Assembly: GCF_002339505.1 (NCBI RefSeq)
Contig: NZ_DDJO01000023.1
Location: 176,943-240,942 of the forward strand
Origin: Corynebacterium sp. UBA2622
GTDB taxonomy: Bacteria; Actinomycetota; Actinomycetes; Mycobacteriales; Mycobacteriaceae
Reading direction: 5' to 3'
Length of the DNA stretch: 64,000 bases
A program made the translations under genes and the position numbers. The notes beneath the pieces were generated by a model, which did no database searches, was not told where the DNA came from, and was given only the letters and a program-made list of their open reading frames with translations. Below are positions 34,233 through 43,100 of the stretch, one piece after another. Positions within the stretch are counted from its first letter, which is position 1; every line of letters begins with the position of its first letter.

Positions 34233-35915
34233 CTAGACGAGGCGCCCCAGCGCCTCCCCGACCCGCTTGCCCGAGTGGATGCACCCGCCGAGGAACGTCC
34301 CCTCCAGCGCGTTCTTGCCGTGCATCCCGCCTCCGCCGAACCCGGCCGCCTCGCCGCAGGCGTAGAGGCCCGGGAACACCGATCCGTCCCCGCGCAGGGC
34401 GCGGCCATCGAGGTCGGTCTCGATCCCGCCGAGCGTCTTGCGGGTCAGCACGTGCAGCCGAACGGCGATGAGCGGCCCCTTCGTCTCGTCGAGCAGGCGG
34501 TGCGGCGGGTGGACGCGGACGATCCTGTCGCCGAGGAAGTTGCGCGCCATACGGATGTAGTTGACCTGGATGTCCTTGGAGAAGGGGTTCATCATCTGCG
34601 CGTCGCGGTCGATGATCTGCCGGCGGACGAGGTCGGCGTCGACGGGGACGTCGCCAAGCTCGTTCATGCCCGCGACGAGCTCCTCGATGGTGTCCGCCGT
34701 GATCCAATCCACGCCGTGATCCTGGAAGGCCTTGATCGGACCCGGGGTGCCTGGGGTGAGTTTGTCCGCCAGGCGGCGCAACGATTTGTCCGTCATGTCC
34801 GGGTTCTGCTCGGAGCCGGAGAAGATGAACTCCTTGTCCGCGATGGCCTGGTTGAGCACGAACCAGGAATACCCGTGCCCCGTGCGCCCGATGTGGGCGA
34901 GCGCGGCGAGGTTGTCCGAGCCCGGGAAGAGGTGCGGGGGCAACCGCCTGCCCGTCGCGTCGAGCCACATCGCGCTGGGGCCCGGGATGATGCGGATGCC
35001 GTGGCCGGGCCAGATCGGGTCCCAGTTGACCATCCCCTCGGGGTAGTGCCACATCCGGTCGGTGTTGACCAGCCGCGCACCCGCCTCCGAGGCGATGTCG
35101 ATGCCGCGCCCGTCGACGAACGCAGGCACACCCGTGACCAGGCCCTCCGGGCACGGTCCCCAGCGGTCCTCGGGCCAGGTCCGCCGCACCTTCTCCAGGT
35201 TGCCGCCGATGCCCCCGGTCGCCACCACAACGGCATCCCCGCGCAGCTCGAAGGGCCCGGGCTCGTCGCGTGTCGACGCCTCCCCGCGTGCCCCCGCGTC
35301 CTCCGCCAGTCGGGCCCCGGCCACGCCAACGGCGCGGCCGCCCTCGACGGTGATGGCGTCGACCCGGTGGCGAAAGCGGAACTCGACGTCCCCGCGCTTT
35401 TCGGCCTCCAGCAGCGGCTCGGCGAAGACGCGCACCACCTCGGGGCCGGTGCCCCACGTGACGTGGAAACGCGGCACCGAGTTGCCGTGGCCGGAGGCGT
35501 CGCCGGAGCCGCGCTCGGCCCAGCCGATCGTCGGCAGCACCCGCAACCCGAGGTCGCGCAGGTACGCGCGCATCTCCGTCGAGGCGAAGCGGACGAACTC
35601 ACGGCCCCACCTTCGCGGCCACTCGTCGTGGTCCGCGTCGTCGTAATCCGCCGAGTTCTCCCAGTCGAGCCAGGCGAGCTCCTCGGTATCTTCCACCCTC
35701 ATGAGGCGCTGCTCCGGGGAACCCACGAGGAAGAGCCCGCCGAGGGACCAGAAGGCCTGCCCGCCGAGGTTGGCCCGGCTCTCCTGGTCGACGATCACCA
35801 CCCTGCGGCCCGCCTTGACCGCCTCGTGCGCCGCGACCAGCCCGGCCAGGCCGGCACCGACGATGATGACGGGGTTGTCCGCCCCCGCCGCGGTGGCTGC
35901 ACCCTGATTTTTCAT
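34233..35915 (-). CDS. FAD-binding dehydrogenase (fumarate reductase/ketosteroid dehydrogenase-like)
   Basis: 560 residues. N-terminal VIIVGAGLAGLVAAHEAVKAG binds FAD, with NLGGQAFWSLGG shortly after. A second flavin region, GSVFPGLYACGEAAGFGGGGMHGKNALEGTFLGGCIHSG, closes the C-terminus. This is the FAD_binding_2 group that includes Rv1817-type dehydrogenases; electron acceptor and substrate are unknown. Start at 35915 is preferred because TATGGT (35928-35923) lies 7 bases upstream (leaderless); an ATG ten codons earlier is also in frame. Confidence 0.82.
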   Translation of the reverse strand: MKNQGAATAAGADNPVIIVGAGLAGLVAAHEAVKAGRRVVIVDQESRANLGGQAFWSLGGLFLVGSPEQRLMRVEDTEELAWLDWENSADYDDADHDEWPRRWGREFVRFASTEMRAYLRDLGLRVLPTIGWAERGSGDASGHGNSVPRFHVTWGTGPEVVRVFAEPLLEAEKRGDVEFRFRHRVDAITVEGGRAVGVAGARLAEDAGARGEASTRDEPGPFELRGDAVVVATGGIGGNLEKVRRTWPEDRWGPCPEGLVTGVPAFVDGRGIDIASEAGARLVNTDRMWHYPEGMVNWDPIWPGHGIRIIPGPSAMWLDATGRRLPPHLFPGSDNLAALAHIGRTGHGYSWFVLNQAIADKEFIFSGSEQNPDMTDKSLRRLADKLTPGTPGPIKAFQDHGVDWITADTIEELVAGMNELGDVPVDADLVRRQIIDRDAQMMNPFSKDIQVNYIRMARNFLGDRIVRVHPPHRLLDETKGPLIAVRLHVLTRKTLGGIETDLDGRALRGDGSVFPGLYACGEAAGFGGGGMHGKNALEGTFLGGCIHSGKRVGEALGRLV

Positions 35916-36078
35916 GGGCAAAACCATACCCAACATCCCGGACACGCGACGGCGCTTTCGGTTACCCGTTGTTCACCCGCTTCACCGGGCGGAACCACCG
36001 CGGGGCCGGTAACCTTGGCGGGACATTGGCCGGAGGTGCCACCGGTGTCGAGGGGGTGGCGGGAGAAAGGGTGTCGAG

Positions 36079-37275
36079 TTGAGGGTTGCGGTTCTGGGCG
36101 GGGACGGGTTCTGTGGCTGGCCGACCTCCCTGCATCTCTCGGATGCCGGTTTCGAGGTCGCCATCGTGGACAACCTCTCCCGCCGCCGGATCGACGGTGA
36201 GCTGGGAGCAGAGTCGCTGACTCCGATCGCGACGGTGAACGAGCGTCTCGCCGCCTGGCGCGAGGTCTCCGGCCGAGACATCGAATTCCACAACATCGAC
36301 ATCGCGCGCGACTTCGACGGCCTCCTCGAGTTCATCGGGGAATTCCGCCCGGATGCCGTGATCCACTTCGCGGAGCAGCGCGCCGCGCCGTACTCCATGA
36401 AGAACCAGCGCACGAAGCGCTACACGGTGGACAACAACGTCAGCGCGACCCACAACCTCCTCGTCGCCATCGTCGAGTCCGGCCTCGACATCCACGTCCT
36501 TCACCTGGGCACCATGGGCGTCTACGGCTACGGGACCGCCGGGATGAAGATCCCCGAGGGATACCTCGGCGTCACGGTCGCCACCGAGGGCGGCGGGCAC
36601 GTCGACCAGGAGATCCTCTACCCCACCAACCCGGGCTCGGTGTACCACATGACCAAGGTGCTGGACCAGCACCTCTTCGCCTACTACGCCAAAAACGACG
36701 AGCTGCGCATCACCGACCTGCACCAGGGCATCATCTGGGGCACCAACACAGTCCAGACGCTGCGCGACGAGCGCCTGATCAACCGCTTCGACTACGACGG
36801 TGACTACGGAACCGTGCTCAACCGCTTCCTCATGCAGGCGGCTGTCGGCTACCCGCTGACCGTCCACGGCACCGGCGGCCAGACCCGCGCGTTCATCCAC
36901 ATCCGGGACATGGTCCGCTGCATCCAGATCGCGCTGGAGAACCCGCCCGCGTGCGGTGAACGGGTGAAGATCTTCAACCAGATGACCGAGACCCACCGCG
37001 TGCGCGACCTCGCCGAGCTGGTCGGCCGCATCTCCGGTGCCCGGGTCGCCTACGTGCCGAACCCGCGGAAGGAGTCGCCCGAGAACGACCTCTTTGTCGC
37101 CAACGACGCCTTCCTCGACCTGGGCCTCGAACCCACCCGCCTCGAGGAGGGCCTCCTGCGCGAGGTGGAGGATGTCGCAAAGCGCTACGCGCACCGCGCC
37201 GACCTGGAGCGGATCCCGGCGCGCTCCCTGTGGACCCGCGGCCAGGCCGAGGGCGTGCCCGACGGCGCGAAGTAG
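36079..37275 (+). CDS. sqdB: UDP-sulfoquinovose synthase
   Basis: 398 residues, SDR-type epimerase fold. It would convert UDP-glucose and sulfite to UDP-sulfoquinovose. The match to plant SQD1 runs through the protein: GGDGFCGW (7-14), HFAEQRAAPYSM (96-107), LGTMGVYG with T145, the Y189-x3-K193 pair, then TDLHQGIIWG, LNRFLMQAAVGYPLTVHG and FNQMTE. In SQD1 the GTMG motif is followed by E; here it is V148. TTG start, with aaagg upstream. The glycosyltransferase ATG follows its stop with no base between, so the pair is coupled. Confidence 0.88.
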   Translation: MRVAVLGGDGFCGWPTSLHLSDAGFEVAIVDNLSRRRIDGELGAESLTPIATVNERLAAWREVSGRDIEFHNIDIARDFDGLLEFIGEFRPDAVIHFAEQRAAPYSMKNQRTKRYTVDNNVSATHNLLVAIVESGLDIHVLHLGTMGVYGYGTAGMKIPEGYLGVTVATEGGGHVDQEILYPTNPGSVYHMTKVLDQHLFAYYAKNDELRITDLHQGIIWGTNTVQTLRDERLINRFDYDGDYGTVLNRFLMQAAVGYPLTVHGTGGQTRAFIHIRDMVRCIQIALENPPACGERVKIFNQMTETHRVRDLAELVGRISGARVAYVPNPRKESPENDLFVANDAFLDLGLEPTRLEEGLLREVEDVAKRYAHRADLERIPARSLWTRGQAEGVPDGAK

Positions 37276-38418
37276 ATGCGGATCGCATTGTTCACCGAGG
37301 TCTTCCTGCCGAAGATCGACGGCGTGATCACCCGCGTGACCCGCACCCTCGACGAGCTGGCGGACATGGGCCACGAGGTGCTCGTCTTCGCCCCCGGGAA
37401 TCCTCCCCGCACCTACGCGGGTTTCGAGGTCGTGCGCATCCCCTCCGTGCCGTTCTGGCCCGTCTACCCCGAAATCCGCGCCGGGCTGCCCGACCCGCGC
37501 GTCCCCCTGCGCCTCGCGCGCTTCAAACCTGACGTGGTGCACGCGGTCAACCCCATGTGGACCGCCGGCTTTGCCACGCTCGCCGCACGCGCCCTCGGCA
37601 TTCCCGTGGTCGCTTCCTTCCACACGGACGTGCCCGAGTACACGCTGCGCCTGGGCATCTCCTGGCTTGCCCCGTGCTCGAAGCGGGCCCTCAGACTCTT
37701 CCACGGCACCGCGCGCGCGAACCTGGTCACCTCCGCCCCCATGCTGGACAGGGCGGCGTCCTACGGCATCCGCGACCTGGAGCTGTGGCCCAAGGCCGTG
37801 GACACCGGGACGTTTACGCCGGCGGCGCACACGCGCCGGATGCGCGCACTGCTAAGCGACGGCTCCCCCGATGCCCCCCTCGTCATCTACGTCGGCCGGA
37901 TCTCCGCCGAGAAGGACGTGGCGCGCACCCTCGGCATCATGGAGGAGGTGCGCCGCAGCGTCCCCGGCGCCCGGCTCGCCCTCGTCGGTGAAGGGCCGCA
38001 GTACCGCGAGCTGCGGCGGACGATGGAGCGCGACTGGATCACCTTCACCGGGTACCTGTCCGGGCCCGAACTGGCCGCCGCCTTCGCCTCCGCGGACGCC
38101 TTCCTCTTCCCCTCCACCACCGAGACGCTTGGCTTCGTCGCCCTGGAGGCCCTCGCCTCGGGCGTGCCGGTGGTCGGGGCGCGGGCGGGAGGGGTTCCCT
38201 TCGTCATCGAGGACGGCTCCACGGGCTTCCTCGTCGACCCGGCGCTGCCCGACTCGGCCTGGGCGGAGCCGCTCGCGCGCCTGCTCACCGATGCCGCGCT
38301 GCGCGGAGACATGGCCCGCCGCGCCCGGGAGGAGGCGGTGCGCTGGTCCTGGCGGGCCGCGACGGAGAAACTGGTTCAGGTGTACGAGGCGGCCGCGCAA
38401 TCCTCCGGACCCCGGTAG
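37276..38418 (+). CDS. sqdX: GT4 glycosyltransferase, SQD2/SqdX-like
   Basis: 380 residues, GT-B fold. Begins MRIALFTEVFLPKIDGVITR, typical of diacylglycerol-acting GT4 enzymes. The donor-site E-x7-E is in STTETLGFVALEALASG. In the SQDG pathway this enzyme moves sulfoquinovose from the UDP-sugar to diacylglycerol at the membrane. On its own the sequence could also be a mannosyltransferase (PimB/MgtA type, common in Corynebacteriales). The coupling to sqdB is the main reason for the sulfoquinovosyl call. Confidence 0.75.
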   Translation: MRIALFTEVFLPKIDGVITRVTRTLDELADMGHEVLVFAPGNPPRTYAGFEVVRIPSVPFWPVYPEIRAGLPDPRVPLRLARFKPDVVHAVNPMWTAGFATLAARALGIPVVASFHTDVPEYTLRLGISWLAPCSKRALRLFHGTARANLVTSAPMLDRAASYGIRDLELWPKAVDTGTFTPAAHTRRMRALLSDGSPDAPLVIYVGRISAEKDVARTLGIMEEVRRSVPGARLALVGEGPQYRELRRTMERDWITFTGYLSGPELAAAFASADAFLFPSTTETLGFVALEALASGVPVVGARAGGVPFVIEDGSTGFLVDPALPDSAWAEPLARLLTDAALRGDMARRAREEAVRWSWRAATEKLVQVYEAAAQSSGPR

Positions 38419-38456
38419 CATCGGCGGAGGTAGTTACCTCCCCGAAAGGACATACC

Positions 38457-39530
38457 ATGAAGGCCCTGACCTACTGCGGCACCGAGGACATCCGCATCGA
38501 GGACCGCCCCCGCCCCACCATCCTCGAGCCCACCGACGCCATCATCCGCATCACCACGACCACCATCTGCGGCACCGATCTCGGCATCGCCCACGGCAAG
38601 AACCCGGAGATCGAGGACACCGCCCGCCGCGAAACCGGCGAGTGGAAGGGCCGGATCCTGGGCCACGAGGGTATCGGCATCGTGGAGGAGGTGGGCTCCG
38701 CCGTGACCAACTTCAAGCCCGGTGACGAGGTGCTCGTCTCCTGCATCTCCCGCTGCGGCTCCTGCGGCAACTGCCAGCGCCAGCTCTACAGCCACTGCGA
38801 GAACGGCGGTTCCTGGATCCTCGGATACATGATCGACGGCACGCTCGCGGAGTACGTGCGCACCCCCTTCGCCGACAATTCGCTCTACCACCTGCCGGAG
38901 GGTCTGGACAGGGAGGTGGGCGTCTTCCTCTCGGATGCCCTGCCCACCGGCCACGAGATCGGGGTCCAGTACGGCGCGGTCTCCCCGGGCAGCGATGTCC
39001 TCATCGTCGGCGCCGGTCCCGTCGGTATGGGAGTACTGCTCACCGCGCAGTTCTACTCCCCCGCCAGCATCACCGTGGCGGACATGGATGACAGCCGCCT
39101 GGAGATGGCCCGCTCCATGGGCGCCACGCACACGGTGAACCCCTCCTCGCAGGACTTCGACACCGTGGTCAAGTCCGCCACCGAGGGACGCGGGGTGGAC
39201 ACCGCCATCGAGGCCGTCGGCCTGCCCGCCACCTGGGAACTGTGCACCCGCCACGTCAAACCCGGCGGGAACGTCGCCGTGGTGGGCGTGCATGGCAAGC
39301 CCGTCGACTTCGCCCTCAACGAGATGTGGATCAAGAACCTCACCATCACCACCGGGCTCGTCAACGCCAACACCACCGGGATGCTGCTCAAGGCGGTGCA
39401 GTCGACGACCCTGCCGATCAAGTCCCTGGCCACCCACCACTTCACCTGGGACGAGCTGGACCGGGCCTGGGACACCTTCTACAACGCGTCGAGCAACAAG
39501 GCGATGAAGGTCATCATCACCAACCCGTAG
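38457..39530 (+). CDS. zinc-dependent alcohol dehydrogenase
   Basis: 357 residues, medium-chain dehydrogenase. Catalytic zinc ligands C38, H70 and E71 (GHE), structural zinc cysteines C100, C103, C106 and C114, and the NAD motif GAGPVGMG are all present. The LGYMIDGTLAEYVRTPFADNSLYHLP stretch is typical of bacterial class III-like alcohol dehydrogenases acting on secondary or small alcohols. The ATG follows gaaagga. It is 38 bases after sqdX; a role in that pathway is not suggested. Confidence 0.9.
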   Translation: MKALTYCGTEDIRIEDRPRPTILEPTDAIIRITTTTICGTDLGIAHGKNPEIEDTARRETGEWKGRILGHEGIGIVEEVGSAVTNFKPGDEVLVSCISRCGSCGNCQRQLYSHCENGGSWILGYMIDGTLAEYVRTPFADNSLYHLPEGLDREVGVFLSDALPTGHEIGVQYGAVSPGSDVLIVGAGPVGMGVLLTAQFYSPASITVADMDDSRLEMARSMGATHTVNPSSQDFDTVVKSATEGRGVDTAIEAVGLPATWELCTRHVKPGGNVAVVGVHGKPVDFALNEMWIKNLTITTGLVNANTTGMLLKAVQSTTLPIKSLATHHFTWDELDRAWDTFYNASSNKAMKVIITNP

Positions 39531-39548
39531 TACGGCGGCCGAAGGGAA

Positions 39549-39581
39549 ACGGCCCTCCCCGCTGGCTGCGGGGAGGGCCGT
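39549..39581. terminator. bidirectional terminator between adh and gapB
   Basis: Perfect 14-bp stem (acggccctccccgc / gcggggagggccgt) with a tggct loop between convergent genes. No T tract. Confidence 0.8.
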
Positions 39582-39593
39582 CGTCACGCGGCT

Positions 39594-41054
39594 CTAGCGG
39601 ATGTCCTGGGGCTCCTTGCGCTCCGGGTAGATCTTCGGGCGCACGCCCCCGATCTCCTCGACGATGCGGATGACCTGGTTGGAATAGCCGTACTCGTTGT
39701 CGTACCAGACGTAGAGCACCAGGTGGTTGCCGGCGGCGATGGTGGCCAGGCCGTCGACGACACCCGCGTGGGTGCTGCCGAGGAGGTCGGTGGAGACGAT
39801 GTCCGGGGAGTTGATGTAGTCGATCTGCTGGCGCAGGTTGGAGTCGGTGGACACGCGGCGCAGGAACTCGTTGACCTCGTCCTTCTGCACCTCCTTCTCC
39901 AGGTCGAGGTTCAGCACAGCCATGGAAACGTCCGGGGTGGGAACGCGGATCGCGTTGCCCGTGAGCTTGCCCTCGAACTCGGGCAGAGCCTTGGCGACGG
40001 CCTTCGCGGCGCCGGTCTCGGTGAGCACCATGTTCAGGGCTGCGGCGCGGCCCCGGCGCGGGCCCTTGTGGTAGTTGTCCGCGAGGTTCTGGTCGTTGGT
40101 GTAGGAGTGGACAGTCTCCACGTGGCCGTGCCTGACGCCGTAGCGGTCGTTGATCACCTTCAGCACGGGGGTGATGCCGTTGGTGGTGCAGGACGCGGCG
40201 GAGATGACGCGGTCCGACTCGTCGCTGGTGATGTCGCCGTGGTTGACGCCGTAGACGATGTTGCGCACGTCGCCCTTGCCCGGGGCGGTGAGGAGAACGC
40301 GGGCCACGCCCTTGGACTGGAGGTGCTGGGACAGGCCCTCGCGGTCGCGCCAGCGGCCGGTGTTGTCCACCACGATGGCGTCGTTGATGCCGTAGCTGGT
40401 GTAGTCGATGCCCGCCGGATCATCCGAGTAGATCATCTGGATCGGGGTGCCGTTGGCCCAGATGATGTCCTTCTCGTGGTCGACGGAGATGGTGCCGTTG
40501 AAGGCGCCGTGGACCGAGTCGCGGCGCAGCAGCGAGGCGCGCTTGACGATGTCGTCCGCACCCTTCTTGCGCACCACGACGGCGCGCAGGCGCACGCCGC
40601 CGTACATGCCCTCGCGGGCGATGAGGATGCGCGCAAGCAGGCGGCCGATGCGGCCGAAGCCGTACAGCACGACGTCGCGCGGCTCGACCTCGCTGCCTGT
40701 GTTGATGACCTCGCTGAGCTCCTCCTCGAGGAAGGAGCGCAGGTCCCGGCCCTCCACGCGGGAGTAGTTCTTGGCCAGGCGGCCGAGGTCGATCGAGGCG
40801 GTGCCGAGGTTGAGGTTGGCCAGCTCGCGGAGGATCGGGAGGGTGTCATCCAGGGGAAGCTCGCGCTCCACGATGCGGCGGGCGTAGCGGTGCGCCTTGA
40901 TGATGTCCACGTCGGTCACACCCACCAGCAGACGCCCGTAGATGGAGGTCACGACGTTGTTCTCGCGGTGGAGCTTGCTGATCAGCGGCAGCATCTCCTG
41001 CGCGAGGGTCAGCTTGTGGTTCCAGTCGTTCTGGGTGGTCGTTGCTTCAGACAC
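39594..41054 (-). CDS. gapB: glyceraldehyde-3-phosphate dehydrogenase, long GapB/GapX type
   Basis: 486 residues, about 150 longer than glycolytic GAPDH. An N-terminal helical extension (~1-125) precedes the Rossmann motif YGFGRIGRLLAR. The nucleophile lies in SAASCTTNG and the C-terminal WYDNEYGYS motif is intact. Corynebacteria carry this second GAPDH beside glycolytic gapA and use it mainly for gluconeogenesis with NADP. GTG start with aaagga upstream. Confidence 0.92.
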   Translation of the reverse strand: MSEATTTQNDWNHKLTLAQEMLPLISKLHRENNVVTSIYGRLLVGVTDVDIIKAHRYARRIVERELPLDDTLPILRELANLNLGTASIDLGRLAKNYSRVEGRDLRSFLEEELSEVINTGSEVEPRDVVLYGFGRIGRLLARILIAREGMYGGVRLRAVVVRKKGADDIVKRASLLRRDSVHGAFNGTISVDHEKDIIWANGTPIQMIYSDDPAGIDYTSYGINDAIVVDNTGRWRDREGLSQHLQSKGVARVLLTAPGKGDVRNIVYGVNHGDITSDESDRVISAASCTTNGITPVLKVINDRYGVRHGHVETVHSYTNDQNLADNYHKGPRRGRAAALNMVLTETGAAKAVAKALPEFEGKLTGNAIRVPTPDVSMAVLNLDLEKEVQKDEVNEFLRRVSTDSNLRQQIDYINSPDIVSTDLLGSTHAGVVDGLATIAAGNHLVLYVWYDNEYGYSNQVIRIVEEIGGVRPKIYPERKEPQDIR

Positions 41055-41179
41055 GGTCGTCCTTTACTGGCTTTTCTGGGGGAATCCGAACATTGAACGC
41101 GCGAACCGGGGGTGCGCATACGCCCCTCATTCTATCGGAATGCCTGTTCGGAGAATTATTTATGGCTGAAGCGGGCGCG

Positions 41180-41206
41180 ACGGGGGGACCGCCGCGCTCC
41201 CCCCGT
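41180..41206 (-). terminator. terminator at the end of the enoyl-CoA hydratase gene
   Basis: acgggggga pairs perfectly with tccccccgt; the gene's stop codon begins at the base of the stem. Confidence 0.6.
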
Positions 41207-42222
41207 TAGGAGAGCACTGCCCGGTACTTGTCGGTCCCGGGCTCGGGGGCGAAGGAGGCGTCGTTGGTCTTGTCCTTCAGCACCGCGCGCACACCCTCCG
41301 CAAAGTCCGGCTCCCGCGAGACCATCGCACCGAGGACGCGCTCGTTCTCCAGCGAGCCCGAGAGGTCCCGCGCCGAATTGGCCTGCATCAGCTCCGCGGC
41401 CGCCACGAGAGACGAGGGCGACGCCTGGGCGGTGAGCTCGTCCGTCAGCTCCTTCAGATCGGCCAGTTCGGGGCTCTCCTCCAACCGGCGTCGAATCTCG
41501 CCCCATGAACCGACAAAAACCCTGTCCGCCTGTTCGAACCACCGGGCGAGCCCGGACTCGCCCGGGGCGAGCGCAACCTCGTCGAGGATGCCGAGCCCCT
41601 CCTCCGCGATGCGCTCGGCCAACCCGTCGAGAGAGGCCACCTTGTGGGTGGCCAGGCCGGTGGCCAGCATGTCGTCGGGGGTCATCCGGTACCCGGTGAG
41701 GGCGAGGAAGGTGCCGAGCCCCTGCGAGGGGTGCGCACTCATGTTCTGCAGGCGCCAGCTCATGCCGACGTCCGTGATGTAACCGATGTTCATTTCGGGC
41801 ATGGAGGCGAAGGCATCCTCCGCCACCACCATGTGCGAACCGTGGGCGGACACTCCCAGTCCCCCGCCCATGTCAACCCCGCCCACCAGGGCGATGTAGG
41901 GCTTCGGATACCTCGCGATGGCGAGGTTCATCGCGTATTCCTCCGCGAAAAAGCGGTCGACCTCATCGGCGCGCCCGTCGAGGATCCCCTCCCGGGCCGC
42001 GCGGACGTCACCGCCGGCGCAGAAGTGCTTGCCGGAGGAGCGGATGATGACCTGCTCGATCGAGTTGTCGTGGCGCCAGGCGTTCAGCGCGTCCGTGATG
42101 CGCGTGACCATTTCCTGGTTGAGGGAGTTCAGCGCCTTGGGGCGGTCGAGGGTGATGACACCCGTGGCATTGATGACCTGCGTGGTCACGGGGGCGGTGG
42201 GGGTTGCGTTCGGAGTAGTCAT
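41206..42222 (-). CDS. enoyl-CoA hydratase/3-hydroxyisobutyryl-CoA hydrolase family protein
   Basis: 338 residues, crotonase fold. SSGKHFCAGGDVRA holds the oxyanion-hole glycines, and SMPEMNIGYITDVGMSW is the HIBCH-type signature with its glutamate and aspartate. The length also suits HIBCH (about 340-380) rather than a simple hydratase (about 260). It may release 3-hydroxyisobutyrate in valine breakdown, but other acyl-CoAs are possible. Start at 42222; fifteen further upstream residues are open but unlike the family. Confidence 0.85.
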   Translation of the reverse strand: MTTPNATPTAPVTTQVINATGVITLDRPKALNSLNQEMVTRITDALNAWRHDNSIEQVIIRSSGKHFCAGGDVRAAREGILDGRADEVDRFFAEEYAMNLAIARYPKPYIALVGGVDMGGGLGVSAHGSHMVVAEDAFASMPEMNIGYITDVGMSWRLQNMSAHPSQGLGTFLALTGYRMTPDDMLATGLATHKVASLDGLAERIAEEGLGILDEVALAPGESGLARWFEQADRVFVGSWGEIRRRLEESPELADLKELTDELTAQASPSSLVAAAELMQANSARDLSGSLENERVLGAMVSREPDFAEGVRAVLKDKTNDASFAPEPGTDKYRAVLS

Positions 42223-42262
42223 GCGAGCCAGTGTGGCACAGACCACGCGCCGCGCGCCCGGG

Positions 42263-42280
42263 ATCAACCGTTCGGTTGAT
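42263..42280. promoter_or_regulatory. perfect inverted repeat between the crotonase gene and hmuO
   Basis: ATCAACCG-TT-CGGTTGAT, 8-bp perfect arms, in the divergent intergenic region. It has the form of a TetR-class operator, overlaps the likely hmuO -35 and lies 41 bases upstream of the crotonase start. Confidence 0.45.
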
Positions 42281-42326
42281 TGTTGAGCCCCTGTACAGTC
42301 CCTAACCTTAGGTAAGCCTTACCTAC
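42271..42326 (+). promoter_or_regulatory. hmuO promoter with DtxR iron box
   Basis: TTCGGT (42271-42276), 17 bases, TACAGT (42294-42299). The 19-bp TTAGGTAAGCCTTACCTAC (42308-42326) matches the DtxR consensus at 16 of 19 positions and covers the expected start of transcription, so iron-loaded DtxR should repress. Confidence 0.8.
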
Positions 42327-42344
42327 TCCCAACCGGAGGATCCC

Positions 42345-43007
42345 ATGACCGCGACATCCGTACTCAGCCCCCTGTCCACCGCCCTGCGCGAGGAGACCGC
42401 CTCCGCTCACAGTGACGCCGAGAGCACCCGTTTCATGGCCGACCTCGTCGAGGGCAAGCTGGGCCGCGAGGAGGTCATCGACCTCACCGCCCAGTACTGG
42501 TTCATTTACACCGCCCTCGAGGCAGCTGTGCGCCGCCTCTCCTCCGAGCCGGCCGTCGCCGCCTTCGCGGACAGCCGCCTCGAGCGCGTCCCCGCCCTCG
42601 AGGCGGATCTCGCCCACCTCATCGGGCCCGACTGGCGCGAGCGCATCTCCCCCACCGAGTCCACCCTTGCCTACGCGGCCACGCTGGACAGCTTTGGGCC
42701 TGACGACGCCCCCGCCGTCGTCGCCCACCACTACGTCCGCTACTTGGGCGACATCGCCGGGGGCCAGGTCATCGCCCGGATGCTCTACACCGCGTACGGT
42801 CTGGACAACGAAGGCCTGCACTTCTACGACTTCTCCACCGTGGGCAAGATTCCCCCGTTCCGCAGCGCCTACCGCCGCGCACTCGACTCCATCGAGCTGA
42901 CCCCCGCGGAACGCGACCAGCTGATCGCACACGCGAAGGACGCCTTCACCCACAACCAGAACGTCTTCCGCGATCTGGAACGCCGCAGCAGCGTCATCAG
43001 CCAGTGA
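42345..43007 (+). CDS. hmuO: heme oxygenase
   Basis: 220 residues, close in length to C. diphtheriae HmuO. It opens heme to biliverdin, CO and iron. The proximal ligand is H22 in REETASAHSDAESTRFM, and the distal helix has YLGDIAGGQVIARM with the flexible glycines. Iron control through the DtxR box is expected. The ATG follows ggagg. Confidence 0.95.
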   Translation: MTATSVLSPLSTALREETASAHSDAESTRFMADLVEGKLGREEVIDLTAQYWFIYTALEAAVRRLSSEPAVAAFADSRLERVPALEADLAHLIGPDWRERISPTESTLAYAATLDSFGPDDAPAVVAHHYVRYLGDIAGGQVIARMLYTAYGLDNEGLHFYDFSTVGKIPPFRSAYRRALDSIELTPAERDQLIAHAKDAFTHNQNVFRDLERRSSVISQ

Positions 43008-43100
43008 GACGGCGATGAACCCGAGTGCCCGGGTTCCCGCCGGCCCGCCTACAGTGGCCGGGTACGCCGTTTGACGCAGAGAAAGGTGGCTGGCTTTTCC

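Noticed and set aside
36079..37275. Plain UDP-glucose 4-epimerase for the sqdB gene
   Set aside because: HFAEQRAAPYSM, GTMG and the C-terminal LNRFLMQAAVGYPLTVHG stretch are specific to the SQD1 group rather than GalE.
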